DNA from: Pontivivens marinum
GTDB taxonomy: Bacteria > Pseudomonadota > Alphaproteobacteria > Rhodobacterales > Rhodobacteraceae
Reading direction: 5' to 3'
Assembly: GCF_900231835.1 (NCBI RefSeq)
Contig: NZ_OCTN01000001.1
Location: 248,001 to 312,000 of the forward strand
DNA length: 64,000 bases
Notes under the pieces: model-generated
What the model was told of the DNA's origin: nothing
Databases searched by the model: none
The model's input: the letters and a program-made list of their open reading frames with translations, nothing else
Shown: positions 8,591 through 17,043 of the stretch, in pieces
Numbering within the stretch: the first letter of the stretch is position 1
How the letters are laid out: every line of letters begins with the position of its first letter
Translations under genes and position numbers: made by a program

Positions 8591-9067
8591 TTACAGATCG
8601 TGATCTGGCATCTTACGCGACGGGGCCAGATAGGGCCGTGTTACGTCGGTCAGGGTCAGATTCAGGCTCTCAACCTCCAGCACGATTTCGCCGTCGCCTG
8701 CCAGAACCAGCGTCAACGCGCCCTGCCCGTCCTTACCCTCAACAAACTCAAGCGCCAGCAGCGACATCACCAGATCGCGCTGTTTGGGATCAACGCCATT
8801 GGCGCGCACCCGTGTGACATCGTTGATGACCAGCGTGGACTGAACACGTTCTGCCGGCTGACCCGAACGGCCCGCATGGTATTCCCAGCGGAACCGGTTC
8901 AGCAGCAGCGCGAATTCGCGGCGCGACGCCTTCCACGAGGTTTCGGACGTTTGTGCGACCGCGTCCTGACACAGCGCCGACAGCACCCGCAGGTCGTCAG
9001 CATCTGCGACCATCAAACGCAGCGGGCTTTCGCCTCCATCTGCAAAGCTTGCATCTTCTACCGTCAT
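8591..9067 (-). CDS. DUF2948 family protein
   Basis: A 158-residue soluble protein of the DUF2948 type: [21 protein letters not shown] near the start, [13 protein letters not shown], then [20 protein letters not shown] and a C-terminal [12 protein letters not shown] segment. It overlaps the murA stop by 4 bases (ATGA). The family is confined mainly to alphaproteobacteria and lacks an assigned function. Co-translation with murA is the only contextual clue. Confidence 0.85.
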   Translation of the reverse strand: MTVEDASFADGGESPLRLMVADADDLRVLSALCQDAVAQTSETSWKASRREFALLLNRFRWEYHAGRSGQPAERVQSTLVINDVTRVRANGVDPKQRDLVMSLLALEFVEGKDGQGALTLVLAGDGEIVLEVESLNLTLTDVTRPYLAPSRKMPDHDL

Positions 9068-10329
9068 TCTGCCACCCGTTCGATATCCGCACCACAGGCG
9101 GAGAGTTTCTCGACCACGTTCTCATAACCCCGATCGAGGTGATAGACCCGACTGACCGAGGTTTCCCCCTCAGCCGCCAAACCGGCGAGGATCAGCGAGA
9201 CCGAAGCCCGCAGATCGGTCGCCATCACCTTGGCACCTTTTAGGTCAACCGGTCCGTGAACATGGGCTGTGCCGCCCTTAACCACGATATCCGCGCCCAT
9301 ACGTTGTAATTCAGGGGCGTGCATGAAGCGGTTTTCGAAAATCCGCTCCTCCAGCACGCTTTCCCCACCGGCCAGCGTCAGCATCGCCATCATCTGCGCC
9401 TGCAAATCGGTAGGGAAGCCCGGATAAGGCTCCGTCACGACATGCAGTGGTTTCAGCGGTGTATCACCACGGGTCACGCGCAGGCCCTCGGGCGTTTCCT
9501 CAACGGTGACGCCTGCCTCCTCCAGCTTATCGGCAAAGGCACCGACCAGTGCGCGTGTACCGCCCAACAGCTCAACCGAGCCGCCAGTCATCACCGGGGC
9601 CAGCATGTAGGTGCCCAGCTCGATCCTGTCGGTCACAACGCGGTGGGTCGCGCCGTGCAGCTTCTCAACCCCGTTGATCGTGATTGTGCCGGTTTCAGCG
9701 CCAGAAATATCCGCGCCCATCGCGATCAGGCAATTGGCCAGATCGACAATCTCGGGCTCACGCGCGGCGTTGCGCAGGACGGTTGTGCCCTTGGCCAAGG
9801 TGGACGCCATCAGCGCGTTTTCCGTCGCGCCAACCGATACAACCGAGAATTCGAAATCTGCGCCCTGCAATCCATCAGGAGCCTTGGCGTGGACGTAACC
9901 GTCGCTCAATTCGATCTCGGCGCCCATTGCCTCCAGCGCCTTGAGGTGCATATCAACGGGGCGCGCGCCAATAGCACAGCCGCCGGGCAGTGAGACGACA
10001 GCATGGCCGTCACGGGCCAGCATCGGGCCCAGCACCAGAATCGATGCGCGCATTTTACGAACGATATCGTAATCGGCGGTGTGATTCGTGATTTCCTTGC
10101 AGCCCAACGCCAGAACCTGACCATCTTGCAGGCTGGCAACCTCGCATCCCAGCGAACATAGCAATTCCGTCATGGTGCGGATGTCGCTCAACCGCGGTGC
10201 ATTGGTCAGGGTCAGCGGTTCCGCCGACAGCAATGCAGCAGGCATCAACGTCAAACACGCATTTTTCGCGCCAGCAATCGGGATGCGTCCATTTAGACGA
10301 TTCCCGCCCCGAACGATGATTTTATCCAT
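9064..10329 (-). CDS. murA: UDP-N-acetylglucosamine 1-carboxyvinyltransferase
   Basis: A 421-residue EPSP-synthase-fold enzyme that transfers enolpyruvate to UDP-GlcNAc, the first committed step of peptidoglycan synthesis. It has [15 protein letters not shown] at the start (catalytic Lys-Asn) and [15 protein letters not shown], whose cysteine is the residue alkylated by fosfomycin; the Cys is intact, so no intrinsic Asp replacement is present. A small basic protein gene lies 12 bases upstream and a DUF2948 gene overlaps its end. Confidence 0.97.
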   Translation of the reverse strand: MDKIIVRGGNRLNGRIPIAGAKNACLTLMPAALLSAEPLTLTNAPRLSDIRTMTELLCSLGCEVASLQDGQVLALGCKEITNHTADYDIVRKMRASILVLGPMLARDGHAVVSLPGGCAIGARPVDMHLKALEAMGAEIELSDGYVHAKAPDGLQGADFEFSVVSVGATENALMASTLAKGTTVLRNAAREPEIVDLANCLIAMGADISGAETGTITINGVEKLHGATHRVVTDRIELGTYMLAPVMTGGSVELLGGTRALVGAFADKLEEAGVTVEETPEGLRVTRGDTPLKPLHVVTEPYPGFPTDLQAQMMAMLTLAGGESVLEERIFENRFMHAPELQRMGADIVVKGGTAHVHGPVDLKGAKVMATDLRASVSLILAGLAAEGETSVSRVYHLDRGYENVVEKLSACGADIERVAE

Positions 10330-10341
10330 TTTCTGCCTCTT

Positions 10342-10521
10342 TCAGTCCTGTTTGGACGCTGAACCATCATCCCGCAGGGGGGCTTTCTCGTCAGCATCCT
10401 TACGCGCACGGGTCTGCGTCTTGCGTCTGCGCAAGTTGCTGCGCAGCTGCGCGGCAAGCCGTTCAGCCCTTACGCGGTCCGCCCGTTTTGTTTCTTCGGT
10501 TCTGCTATCTTTGTCGCTCAT
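10342..10521 (-). CDS. Small highly charged conserved protein upstream of murA
   Basis: A 59-residue protein beginning MSDKDSRTEETKRADRVR, with 12 Arg and 8 Lys and a core AERLAAQLRSNLRRRKTQTR likely to form one helix. No recognised domain. A longer in-frame start would extend across the likely promoter, so the MSDKD start is preferred. The 12-base gap to murA suggests one transcript. It may bind nucleic acid or a ribosomal partner given its charge, but that is only inference. Confidence 0.65.
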   Translation of the reverse strand: MSDKDSRTEETKRADRVRAERLAAQLRSNLRRRKTQTRARKDADEKAPLRDDGSASKQD

Positions 10522-10603
10522 GTCACGTGACATAGTGACGTTATCGCTCTTGGTCCAGATTGGGGTTGCGTACCCTGATGAATCGGCTAAAAGACGCGCC
10601 AAC

Positions 10604-10678
10604 GCTGCCGTGGCTCAGGGGTAGAGCACTCCATTGGTAATGGAGAGGTCGTGAGTTCAAATCTCACCGGCAGCACCA
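10604..10678 (+). tRNA. tRNA-Thr (GGT)
   Basis: A complete cloverleaf: acceptor GCTGCCG/CGGCAGC, D-arm GGCTCAGGGGTAGAGC, anticodon stem CTCCA/TGGAG around TTGGTAA (anticodon GGT), T-arm GTGAGTTCAAATCTCAC and encoded CCA at 10676-10678. It precedes nasT on the same strand. Confidence 0.96.
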
Positions 10679-10784
10679 TATTTCAGATCACATACAATTC
10701 CCCTGATGATCGCTTGATGCAGTCAGCGGCTTCGCACGCGCAGCATCTTTACTTCGCGCATGCGGCATGCCTAAGCTGACCGCC

Positions 10785-11369
10785 ATGTCAAAACAGCTCT
10801 CCATCATTGTCGTCGAGGAAGATCGCGACCGCGCGCTAACCATTGTGGACAGCCTGCGCGAGGCGGGTGATTTTGACATTCAGGTCATCGCAACCCATAC
10901 CGGCCTGGCGCGACAGATCAAGGCGCACCAACCCGATGTGGTGCTGATCGACATCGCCAACCCCTCACGCGATACGTTGGAGGAGCTGGCGCTGGCCTCT
11001 GGCCCGATGGAACGCCCTGTCGCGATGTTTGTGGACCAGTCTGCGGATGGCCTGTCCGGCGCCGCGATTGAGGCAGGCGTGTCCGCCTATGTCGTGGATG
11101 GCCTGCAACCGGCCCGCCTGAAACCGATCCTTGATGCCGCCATTACCCGTTTCCGCATGTTTCAGCGGATGCGCACGGAACTGGCCGAAACGAAAAAGGC
11201 ACTGGAGGAACGCAAAGTCATCGACCGCGCCAAGGGCATGGTGATGAAGGCCCGCAACGTGAACGAGGACGAGGCCTATGCCATCCTGCGCAAGGCAGCG
11301 ATGGATCAGGGTAAGCGGGTGGCCGATGTCGCCTCGGCGCTGGTTACTGCGGCAGGCCTGCTATCATGA
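10785..11369 (+). CDS. nasT: NasT-type ANTAR response regulator (nitrate-responsive antiterminator)
   Basis: A 194-residue protein with an N-terminal receiver-like domain (residues 5-120) and a C-terminal ANTAR RNA-binding domain (about 130-190). The ANTAR part shows LEERKVIDRAKGMVMKARNVNEDEAYAILR split over two helices, with the conserved AKG and Ala-Tyr positions. In Paracoccus, Azotobacter and related bacteria NasT binds leader RNA and prevents termination of nitrate assimilation mRNA, and is held inactive by NasS without nitrate. Here the gene overlaps nasS by ATGA, and a matching two-hairpin leader with a terminator lies after nasS. Start at 10785 is preferred; an ATG 18 bases earlier is possible. 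Confidence 0.9.
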   Translation: MSKQLSIIVVEEDRDRALTIVDSLREAGDFDIQVIATHTGLARQIKAHQPDVVLIDIANPSRDTLEELALASGPMERPVAMFVDQSADGLSGAAIEAGVSAYVVDGLQPARLKPILDAAITRFRMFQRMRTELAETKKALEERKVIDRAKGMVMKARNVNEDEAYAILRKAAMDQGKRVADVASALVTAAGLLS

Positions 11370-12541
11370 AGCTGCGCCCCGTTTCGCTAGGATATATTCC
11401 GTTGGTGGATGCGGCACCGCTGATCGTTGCGGCTGAAATGGGGTTCGCGGCTGAGGAAGGCCTCGACCTGTCCCTCTCCGCCGCGCCGTCATGGTCCGCA
11501 CTGCGCGATATGTTGCGAATCGGGCGACTGGACGCGGCGCATATGCTGTCCCCCGTGCCGGTTGCCGGTGCGCTGGGGCTGGGCGGTGCGAATGGCGGGC
11601 TGTCTGCGGTATCCGTGCTCAGCATCAATGGCAACGTGATCGGGGTCAGCCGCGAATTGGCGGCCCGTATCCGCGGCGGCGGGCATGATTTTGCCTTTAA
11701 CGATGCGAAATCGGCCGGACTGGCCCTCATTGCAGCAGCCGATAAACCGCTGCGCATCGGCGTGCCCTTCCCGTTTTCCATGCATGCGGAGCTGGTTTTC
11801 TACTGGCTAACCGCGCTGGGTTTGCCCGCGCCTGAAAACCTGACCGTACGCACGGTGCCCCCCGCTCTGATGGGTGAGGCCATTCGCGCGGGTGAGATCG
11901 ACGCCTTTTGCGTGGGTGAACCATGGGGCAGCCAAGCGGTTGAGACCGGTGTGGGCGAGCTGCTGCTGCCCTGCTCCGCCATCTGGGCCTTTGCGCCGGA
12001 AAAGGTTCTGGCCGTGCGCGATGCATGGGTCGAGGCAGAGCCAACCGTTGTTCACGCACTGATCCGCGCAATCTGGCGGGCAAACCGGTGGCTGGGCGAT
12101 CCGTCCTCACGCATATTAGCCGCAGAGTTGCTGGCCCGTCCGAAATGGCTGAACCTGCCAGCCGAATTGCTGGACCGTGCGCTGTGCGGAAAATTGGTCA
12201 TTACCCCAAGTGGTGAGATGCGATCCGTTCCCGACCTGATCGAATTTCATCGCGGCGCAGCAAACTTCCCGTGGCGCAGTCAGGCGGAATGGATTGCCTC
12301 ACGTCTGGCACGTCGTGTCGGCCTTGATCCCGACCAAGCAGCGGAGCGTGCGCGCAGCACATTTCGCAGCGATATTTACCGTGCCGCCATGGCCACAACC
12401 AGCACCGATTTGCCTGGTGCCTCGGCCAAGCTGGAGGGCGCATTGGCCGAGGATACGGCGGTCGCCTCACGCGCTGGCCGCTTGATTCTGCCACGGGATG
12501 CATTTTTCGACGGACAAATATTCGAGCCGCTGCTCAAATAA
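11366..12541 (+). CDS. nasS: NasS-type cytoplasmic nitrate sensor
   Basis: A 391-residue protein of the CmpA/NrtA solute-binding family: LGYIPLVDAAPLIVAAEMGF, then SMHAELVFYWLTALG and FCVGEPWGSQAVE, closely parallel to NrtA downstream. Unlike NrtA it has no signal peptide, so it stays in the cytoplasm. In characterised NasS/NasT pairs, NasS sequesters NasT and releases it on binding nitrate or nitrite. The 4-base overlap with nasT supports a stoichiometric complex. It ends 112 bases before the first leader hairpin of the nrt operon. Confidence 0.9.
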   Translation: MKLRPVSLGYIPLVDAAPLIVAAEMGFAAEEGLDLSLSAAPSWSALRDMLRIGRLDAAHMLSPVPVAGALGLGGANGGLSAVSVLSINGNVIGVSRELAARIRGGGHDFAFNDAKSAGLALIAAADKPLRIGVPFPFSMHAELVFYWLTALGLPAPENLTVRTVPPALMGEAIRAGEIDAFCVGEPWGSQAVETGVGELLLPCSAIWAFAPEKVLAVRDAWVEAEPTVVHALIRAIWRANRWLGDPSSRILAAELLARPKWLNLPAELLDRALCGKLVITPSGEMRSVPDLIEFHRGAANFPWRSQAEWIASRLARRVGLDPDQAAERARSTFRSDIYRAAMATTSTDLPGASAKLEGALAEDTAVASRAGRLILPRDAFFDGQIFEPLLK

Positions 12542-12573
12542 CCGACAAAAATCACCCCTAAATCGTGCATTTT

Positions 12574-12602
12574 TTGTGCATCGCAAAATAGTTGCCTTAT
12601 AG
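12574..12602 (+). promoter_or_regulatory. Candidate sigma-70 promoter for the nitrate assimilation operon
   Basis: TTGTGC (12574-12579) and TTATAG (12597-12602) are spaced by 17 bases, and a start near 12610 would put both ANTAR hairpins in the transcript. A direct repeat GTGCAT at 12565 and 12576 overlaps the -35 side and could be an activator site such as for NtrC, but it does not match the NtrC consensus well. Confidence 0.35.
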
Positions 12603-12653
12603 GGGGCATTTTTTCTTTGCGATTTCAGCACGGTTCCGATCTTATCTAATTAC

Positions 12654-12675
12654 CGGCAGGCAACGATGTCCGCCG
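12654..12675 (+). promoter_or_regulatory. ANTAR-target hairpin P1 in the nrtA leader
   Basis: An 8-step stem CGGCAGGC/GTCCGCCG with one A-C mismatch and one G-U pair closes the hexaloop AACGAT. Loop position 1 is A and position 4 is G, the two bases conserved in ANTAR-recognised hexaloops. Confidence 0.75.
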
Positions 12676-12707
12676 AACAGAACACGCCCTATGACAGGGC
12701 CACCTAT

Positions 12708-12721
12708 GAGCAAAGCCGCTC
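12708..12721 (+). promoter_or_regulatory. ANTAR-target hairpin P2, overlapping the terminator
   Basis: Stem GAGC/GCTC closes the hexaloop AAAGCC, again A at position 1 and G at position 4. Its bases 12713-12721 are also the start of the terminator 5' arm, so P2 and the terminator cannot form together. A separate perfect 5-bp hairpin (GCCCT/AGGGC, 12686-12700) sits in the linker between P1 and P2. Confidence 0.75.
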
Positions 12722-12764
12722 GATGTTTCCGCCCGTTTGGGTGGTTCACATCGGCGGCTTTTTT
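12713..12764 (+). terminator. Conditional intrinsic terminator in the nrtA leader
   Basis: The 5' arm AAGCCGC-t-CGATGT (12713-12726) pairs with ACATCGGCGGCTT (12748-12760), with a single bulged T; an inner stem CCGCCC/GGGTGG and loop GTTT complete the hairpin, and six Ts follow (12759-12764). It lies 46 bases before the nrtA ATG, so readthrough requires antitermination. Confidence 0.85.
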
Positions 12765-12810
12765 ATTGCCCGAAATTTGGGTGACATCCTCAGACTGGGA
12801 TACCTTCCAC

Positions 12811-14178
12811 ATGAAGAAACTGCTCCTCGCTCTCGCCACGACAACCGGCCTCGCATCCCCGACTTTCGCGGATATGCTGGATCTGGAAACCGACATTCTG
12901 ACCTTTGGCTTTATCAAGCTGACCGACATGGCGCCGTTGGCAATCGCCTATGAACAGGGATATTTCTTTGATGAGGGCCTGTTTGTAACGCTAGAGGCAC
13001 AGGCCAACTGGAAGGTTCTGCTGGACGGCGTGATCGACGGGCAGTTGCAGGGCGCGCATATGCTGGCCGGACAACCGCTGGCCGCGACCATCGCCTATGG
13101 CACCGAGGCACATATCGTCACGCCCTTCTCGATGGATCTGAACGGCAACGGCATTACCGTCTCGAACGAGGTTTGGGACATGATGCGCCCACACATCCCC
13201 TCGATGGAAGATGGCCGCCCACAGCACCCGATCAGCGCCGAGGCATTGATCCCCGTGATCGAGGATTTCAACACCCGTGGTGAGCCGTTCAACATGGGCA
13301 TGGTGTTCCCCGTTTCGACCCACAATTACGAGCTGCGCTACTGGCTGGCCGCGGGTGGCATCAATCCCGGCTACTATTCGCCCGACAACATCACCGGTCA
13401 AATCGGCGCCGAGGCGTACCTGTCCGTAACGCCCCCGCCCCAGATGCCCGCGACGTTGGAGGCAGGCACAATCCACGGTTACGCCGTGGGTGAGCCATGG
13501 AACCAGCAGGCCGTGTCCAAGGGGATCGGCGTGCCCGTCATCACCGACTATGAATTGTGGCGCAACAACCCCGAGAAAGTCTTCGGGTTGACCCATGAAT
13601 TCGTCGAGGAAAACCCCAACACGACCCAGGCCATCGTGCGCGCCCTGATCCGCGCCGCGATGTGGCTGGACGAAAACGATAACGCCAATCGTGAGGAAGC
13701 GGTGGAGATCCTGTCTCGTCCTGAATATGTGGGCGCCGATGCAGAGGTTATTGCCAACTCGATGACCGGCACCTTTGAATACGAGGAAGGCGACATCCGC
13801 GATGTGCCTGATTTCAATGTGTTCTTCCGCTACTACGCGACCTACCCCTATTACTCTGACGCGGTTTGGTATCTCAGCCAGATGCGCCGCTGGGGCCAGA
13901 TCGCCGAACAGCAGCCAGATAGCTGGTATGATGAGGTCGCACGCTCCGTTTACCGCCCTGACATCTATCTGACGGCCGCAAGTTCGCTGGTCGAGGAAGG
14001 CTTGGCCAACGAGGCTGACTTCCCATGGGATACCGACGGATACCGCGCACCAACACCGGCCGAGGATATCATCGACGGCATTCCATATGATGGCCGCACG
14101 CCCAATGCGTATCTGAACAGCCTGCCGATTGGCCTGCATGACGACCAACGTGTCGTAGGCGACGAAGTGCAGGGCTAA
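12811..14178 (+). CDS. nrtA: Periplasmic nitrate-binding protein of an ABC transporter
   Basis: A 455-residue protein with a signal peptide ([20 protein letters not shown], cleavage likely after Ala20). The mature part belongs to the NrtA/CmpA family and shares segments with Nas[35 protein letters not shown] and [12 protein letters not shown]. It binds nitrate in the periplasm and hands it to NrtB. The frame is open far upstream, but that region is the terminator leader and is not coding. It is followed by a long hairpin before nrtB. Confidence 0.95.
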   Translation: MKKLLLALATTTGLASPTFADMLDLETDILTFGFIKLTDMAPLAIAYEQGYFFDEGLFVTLEAQANWKVLLDGVIDGQLQGAHMLAGQPLAATIAYGTEAHIVTPFSMDLNGNGITVSNEVWDMMRPHIPSMEDGRPQHPISAEALIPVIEDFNTRGEPFNMGMVFPVSTHNYELRYWLAAGGINPGYYSPDNITGQIGAEAYLSVTPPPQMPATLEAGTIHGYAVGEPWNQQAVSKGIGVPVITDYELWRNNPEKVFGLTHEFVEENPNTTQAIVRALIRAAMWLDENDNANREEAVEILSRPEYVGADAEVIANSMTGTFEYEEGDIRDVPDFNVFFRYYATYPYYSDAVWYLSQMRRWGQIAEQQPDSWYDEVARSVYRPDIYLTAASSLVEEGLANEADFPWDTDGYRAPTPAEDIIDGIPYDGRTPNAYLNSLPIGLHDDQRVVGDEVQG

Positions 14179-14191
14179 CCCCCTACACATT

Positions 14192-14226
14192 CGGGCCGGA
14201 CGCGCACCCGCATGCCGACCGGCCCG
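14192..14226 (+). other. Intercistronic hairpin between nrtA and nrtB
   Basis: Perfect 8-bp stem CGGGCCGG/CCGGCCCG around a 19-base loop, 13 bases after the nrtA stop. In ABC import operons such structures after the binding-protein gene commonly protect the upstream mRNA or reduce expression of the downstream genes; there is no T-run, so full termination is unlikely. Confidence 0.55.
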
Positions 14227-14261
14227 ACCCCCTTATTTACGATGATCAAGGAACATCCGCG

Positions 14262-15344
14262 ATGAGCACCGCTGATTCCCAGTTCGAACTAGATGCCGCC
14301 CGCGAGGCCCGCCGGACGCGCCTTTTCACACGTATCAACGCTGTCGATAAATGGCTTCAGGTCGTCGGACTAGCGTGGCTGACCCCGATCCTAAAGGCGG
14401 TTGCGGGCGACAATCCACGCGCGCAGGTCGGTGAGATCTGGCGTCAGCTGGGCGTGCCCCTGCTGGCCATCGCGGCGTTCTTGATGATGTGGGCAACCCT
14501 TGCCCCCACGGTTCAGACATCGCTGGGCGCAATCCCCGGCCCCGCCGCCGTGTGGGAGGAAGCCATCAACCTGCATGAGGATGCACAGGCAAAGGCCGCC
14601 CGCGCCGAGCAGTTTCAGGCGCAGGTAGAGGCCCGCAACGAACGCCTGCGTGAGGCAGGACGCGAGGATCAGGTGCGCAACGTGCCCTATACCGGCGCGC
14701 CCAGCTATTATCAGCAAATCTGGACCTCGATCACGACGGTATTCTTTGGTTTTCTGATTGCGACGGTTATCGCGGTTCCACTGGGCATCGCGGCGGGTCT
14801 GTCGGCCACCGCGAATGCTGCGCTGAACCCGTTGATCCAGATTTTCAAACCGGTCAGCCCGCTGGCATGGTTGCCCATCGTCACGATGATCGTCTCCGCC
14901 GTCTACACCAATAATGACGGGCTGTTCGCGAAGTCGTTCCTCGTCTCCGCGATCACGGTAACGCTGTGTTCGCTATGGCCAACGCTGATCAACACCGCGC
15001 TGGGTGTTGCCTCCATCGACAAGGACCTGATCTCCGTCTCCAAGGTGTTGAAGATGAACACATGGACCAAGATTACCAAGCTGGTTCTGCCCTCCTCCCT
15101 ACCACTGATCTTTACCGGTTTGCGGTTGAGTCTGGGCGTTGGATGGATGGTTCTGATCGCGGCAGAGATGTTGGCGCAGAACCCCGGATTGGGCAAATTC
15201 GTCTGGGATGAATTCCAGAACGGCTCCTCCTCGTCCCTGGCCAAGATCATGGTGGCTGTCTTTACCATCGGGATCATCGGCTTCCTGCTTGATCGGGTGA
15301 TGTACGCGCTGCAATCGCTCTCCACCTTCTCGAACAATCGGTGA
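14262..15344 (+). CDS. nrtB: Nitrate ABC transporter permease
   Basis: A 360-residue inner-membrane protein. One hydrophobic segment lies at about residues 65-90, then an unusual polar Glu/Ala/Arg-rich stretch of about 55 residues (about 100-155) likely to be helical, then the BPD_transp_1 core (about 160-355) with the EAA-like cytoplasmic loop around SVSKVLKMNTWTKITKLVLP. It partners NrtA and the fused ATPase downstream, whose GTG or ATG start overlaps or follows its stop by 5 bases. Confidence 0.93.
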   Translation: MSTADSQFELDAAREARRTRLFTRINAVDKWLQVVGLAWLTPILKAVAGDNPRAQVGEIWRQLGVPLLAIAAFLMMWATLAPTVQTSLGAIPGPAAVWEEAINLHEDAQAKAARAEQFQAQVEARNERLREAGREDQVRNVPYTGAPSYYQQIWTSITTVFFGFLIATVIAVPLGIAAGLSATANAALNPLIQIFKPVSPLAWLPIVTMIVSAVYTNNDGLFAKSFLVSAITVTLCSLWPTLINTALGVASIDKDLISVSKVLKMNTWTKITKLVLPSSLPLIFTGLRLSLGVGWMVLIAAEMLAQNPGLGKFVWDEFQNGSSSSLAKIMVAVFTIGIIGFLLDRVMYALQSLSTFSNNR

Positions 15345-15349
15345 GTGGT

Positions 15350-17038
15350 ATGAGCATTCTGACATTTAGCAACGTCTCCAAGGGCTTCGGCCAAGGCGCA
15401 TATCGGGTGGAGGTGTTGAAGAACATCACCCTCGACGTGGCCGAGGGGGAATTCGTGGCAATTCTGGGATTTTCCGGCACCGGAAAATCCACCCTGATGA
15501 ACCTGATCGCAGGGTTGGAAACGCCGGATACCGGATCGGTCACATTCAAGGGCGCGCCAATTTCTGGCCCCGGACCGGAGCGTGGCTTGGTCTTTCAAAG
15601 CTATTCGCTGATGCCGTGGCTGACCGTGCAGGGCAACGTGATGCTGGCCGTGGAGTCGGTGTACCCCAAGCTGAGCAAAGCGGAGAAGATCGCCAAGGCC
15701 GCGCATTACATCCAGATGGTTGGCCTAAGCCACGCCGCGGCCCGCCGCCCCGCGGAACTGTCCGGCGGGATGCGTCAGCGGGTTTCGGTGGCGCGTGCCT
15801 TGGCCATGGACCCTGAAATGCTGCTGCTGGATGAGCCGCTCTCGGCGCTTGATGCGCTGACCCGCGCCAATCTGGCGGATGAGATCCTGGAGATCTGGGA
15901 GCAGGACAAAAAAACCTGCATCCTGATCACCAATGATGTGGACGAGGCAATTCTGCTGGCCGACCGCATCGTGCCCTTGAACCCCGACGGCACATTAGGT
16001 GAGCCCGTTACCGTCAACATCCCGCGCCCCCGCGACCGGATGGCGATGAACAATGACGAGGTGTTCAAGGCGCTGCGATCCAAGGTGACATCCTACCTTA
16101 TGGATGTCGGGATCGAGGCAAAGATCGAAGGCGGGCGCGAATTGCCCGACGTCACCCCGATCCACGGCGTACCCGCCGCAATCGCCGCCGCCGGTGCGTC
16201 GGGTGCGGTGGAACGGTACATGGACTTCTCGCAGGTTCATAAGGTCTACCCCACGCCCAAGGGGCCACTGACCGTGGTCGAGGACTTCAATCTGAAACTG
16301 CGCAAGGGCGAGTTCATCTCCCTCATCGGGCATTCGGGCTGCGGTAAATCCACCGTGTTGACCATGGCCGCCGGTTTGAACGAGATCTCCAAGGGCGTCA
16401 TCGCGCTGGATGGCCGCGGTGTGCTGGGCGCCGATCCCGAACGCGCCGTTGTGTTCCAATCCCCCAACCTGTTCCCGTGGCTGACAGCCAAGGAGAACGT
16501 GGCGATTGGCGTGGACAAGGTTTACCCCCGCGCATCCCGCGCCGAACGACAAGATGTGATCGAATATTATCTGGAGCGCGTCGGACTGGCGGACTCGATG
16601 GATAAGCAGGCCAGCTCCATGTCCAACGGCATGAAACAGCGCGTCGGCATCGCGCGGGCCTTTGCGCTCAGCCCCAAATTGCTGCTGTTGGATGAGCCGT
16701 TCGGCATGCTCGACAGCCTGACCCGCTGGGAACTGCAAGAGGTTCTCATGGAGGTCTGGTCCCGCACCAAGGTCACGGCGATCTGCGTCACCCATGATGT
16801 GGATGAGGCCATTCTGATGGCGGATCGCGTCGTGATGATGACCAACGGACCGCAGGCCACGATCGGCAAAATCACCAATGTCGACCTGCCCCGCCCCCGT
16901 ACGCGCAAGGCGCTGCTGGAGCATCCCGATTACTACACCTACCGGCAGGAAGTTCTCGATTTCCTTGAGGAATACGAGCACGGCAACCGTCCCAAACCCA
17001 ACGCAAAACCGGCGGCACCTGCCGTCGCAGCGGAGTGA
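15350..17038 (+). CDS. Nitrate ABC transporter ATPase, two fused nucleotide-binding domains
   Basis: A 562-residue protein with two complete ABC ATPase domains in tandem. Domain 1 (about 1-260): Walker A GFSGTGKST, signature LSGGMRQR, Walker B LLLDEPLSALD. Domain 2 (about 285-540): Walker A GHSGCGKST, signature variant MSNGMKQR, Walker B LLLDEPFGMLD. Cyanobacterial systems use separate NrtC and NrtD; here the two ATPase halves are one chain, and there is no NrtA-like regulatory tail. A GTG at 15341 overlapping the nrtB stop is an alternative start; the ATG at 15350 has a closer ribosome site. It powers nitrate import through NrtB. Confidence 0.92.
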   Translation: MSILTFSNVSKGFGQGAYRVEVLKNITLDVAEGEFVAILGFSGTGKSTLMNLIAGLETPDTGSVTFKGAPISGPGPERGLVFQSYSLMPWLTVQGNVMLAVESVYPKLSKAEKIAKAAHYIQMVGLSHAAARRPAELSGGMRQRVSVARALAMDPEMLLLDEPLSALDALTRANLADEILEIWEQDKKTCILITNDVDEAILLADRIVPLNPDGTLGEPVTVNIPRPRDRMAMNNDEVFKALRSKVTSYLMDVGIEAKIEGGRELPDVTPIHGVPAAIAAAGASGAVERYMDFSQVHKVYPTPKGPLTVVEDFNLKLRKGEFISLIGHSGCGKSTVLTMAAGLNEISKGVIALDGRGVLGADPERAVVFQSPNLFPWLTAKENVAIGVDKVYPRASRAERQDVIEYYLERVGLADSMDKQASSMSNGMKQRVGIARAFALSPKLLLLDEPFGMLDSLTRWELQEVLMEVWSRTKVTAICVTHDVDEAILMADRVVMMTNGPQATIGKITNVDLPRPRTRKALLEHPDYYTYRQEVLDFLEEYEHGNRPKPNAKPAAPAVAAE

Positions 17039-17043
17039 GCGAC

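Noticed and set aside
12565-12581. NtrC binding site from the repeated GTGCAT
   Set aside because: Direct repeat with T-rich centre, lacking the GCAC-N-GTGC symmetry; kept only as a remark at the promoter.
12600-12621. Possible sigma-54 (-24/-12) promoter around GGGCAT...TTTGC
   Set aside because: Spacing between the GG and GC dinucleotides is 12 bases instead of 10.
12592-12810. In-frame 73-codon extension upstream of NrtA
   Set aside because: It would read through both ANTAR hairpins and the terminator; the clear signal peptide begins at 12811.
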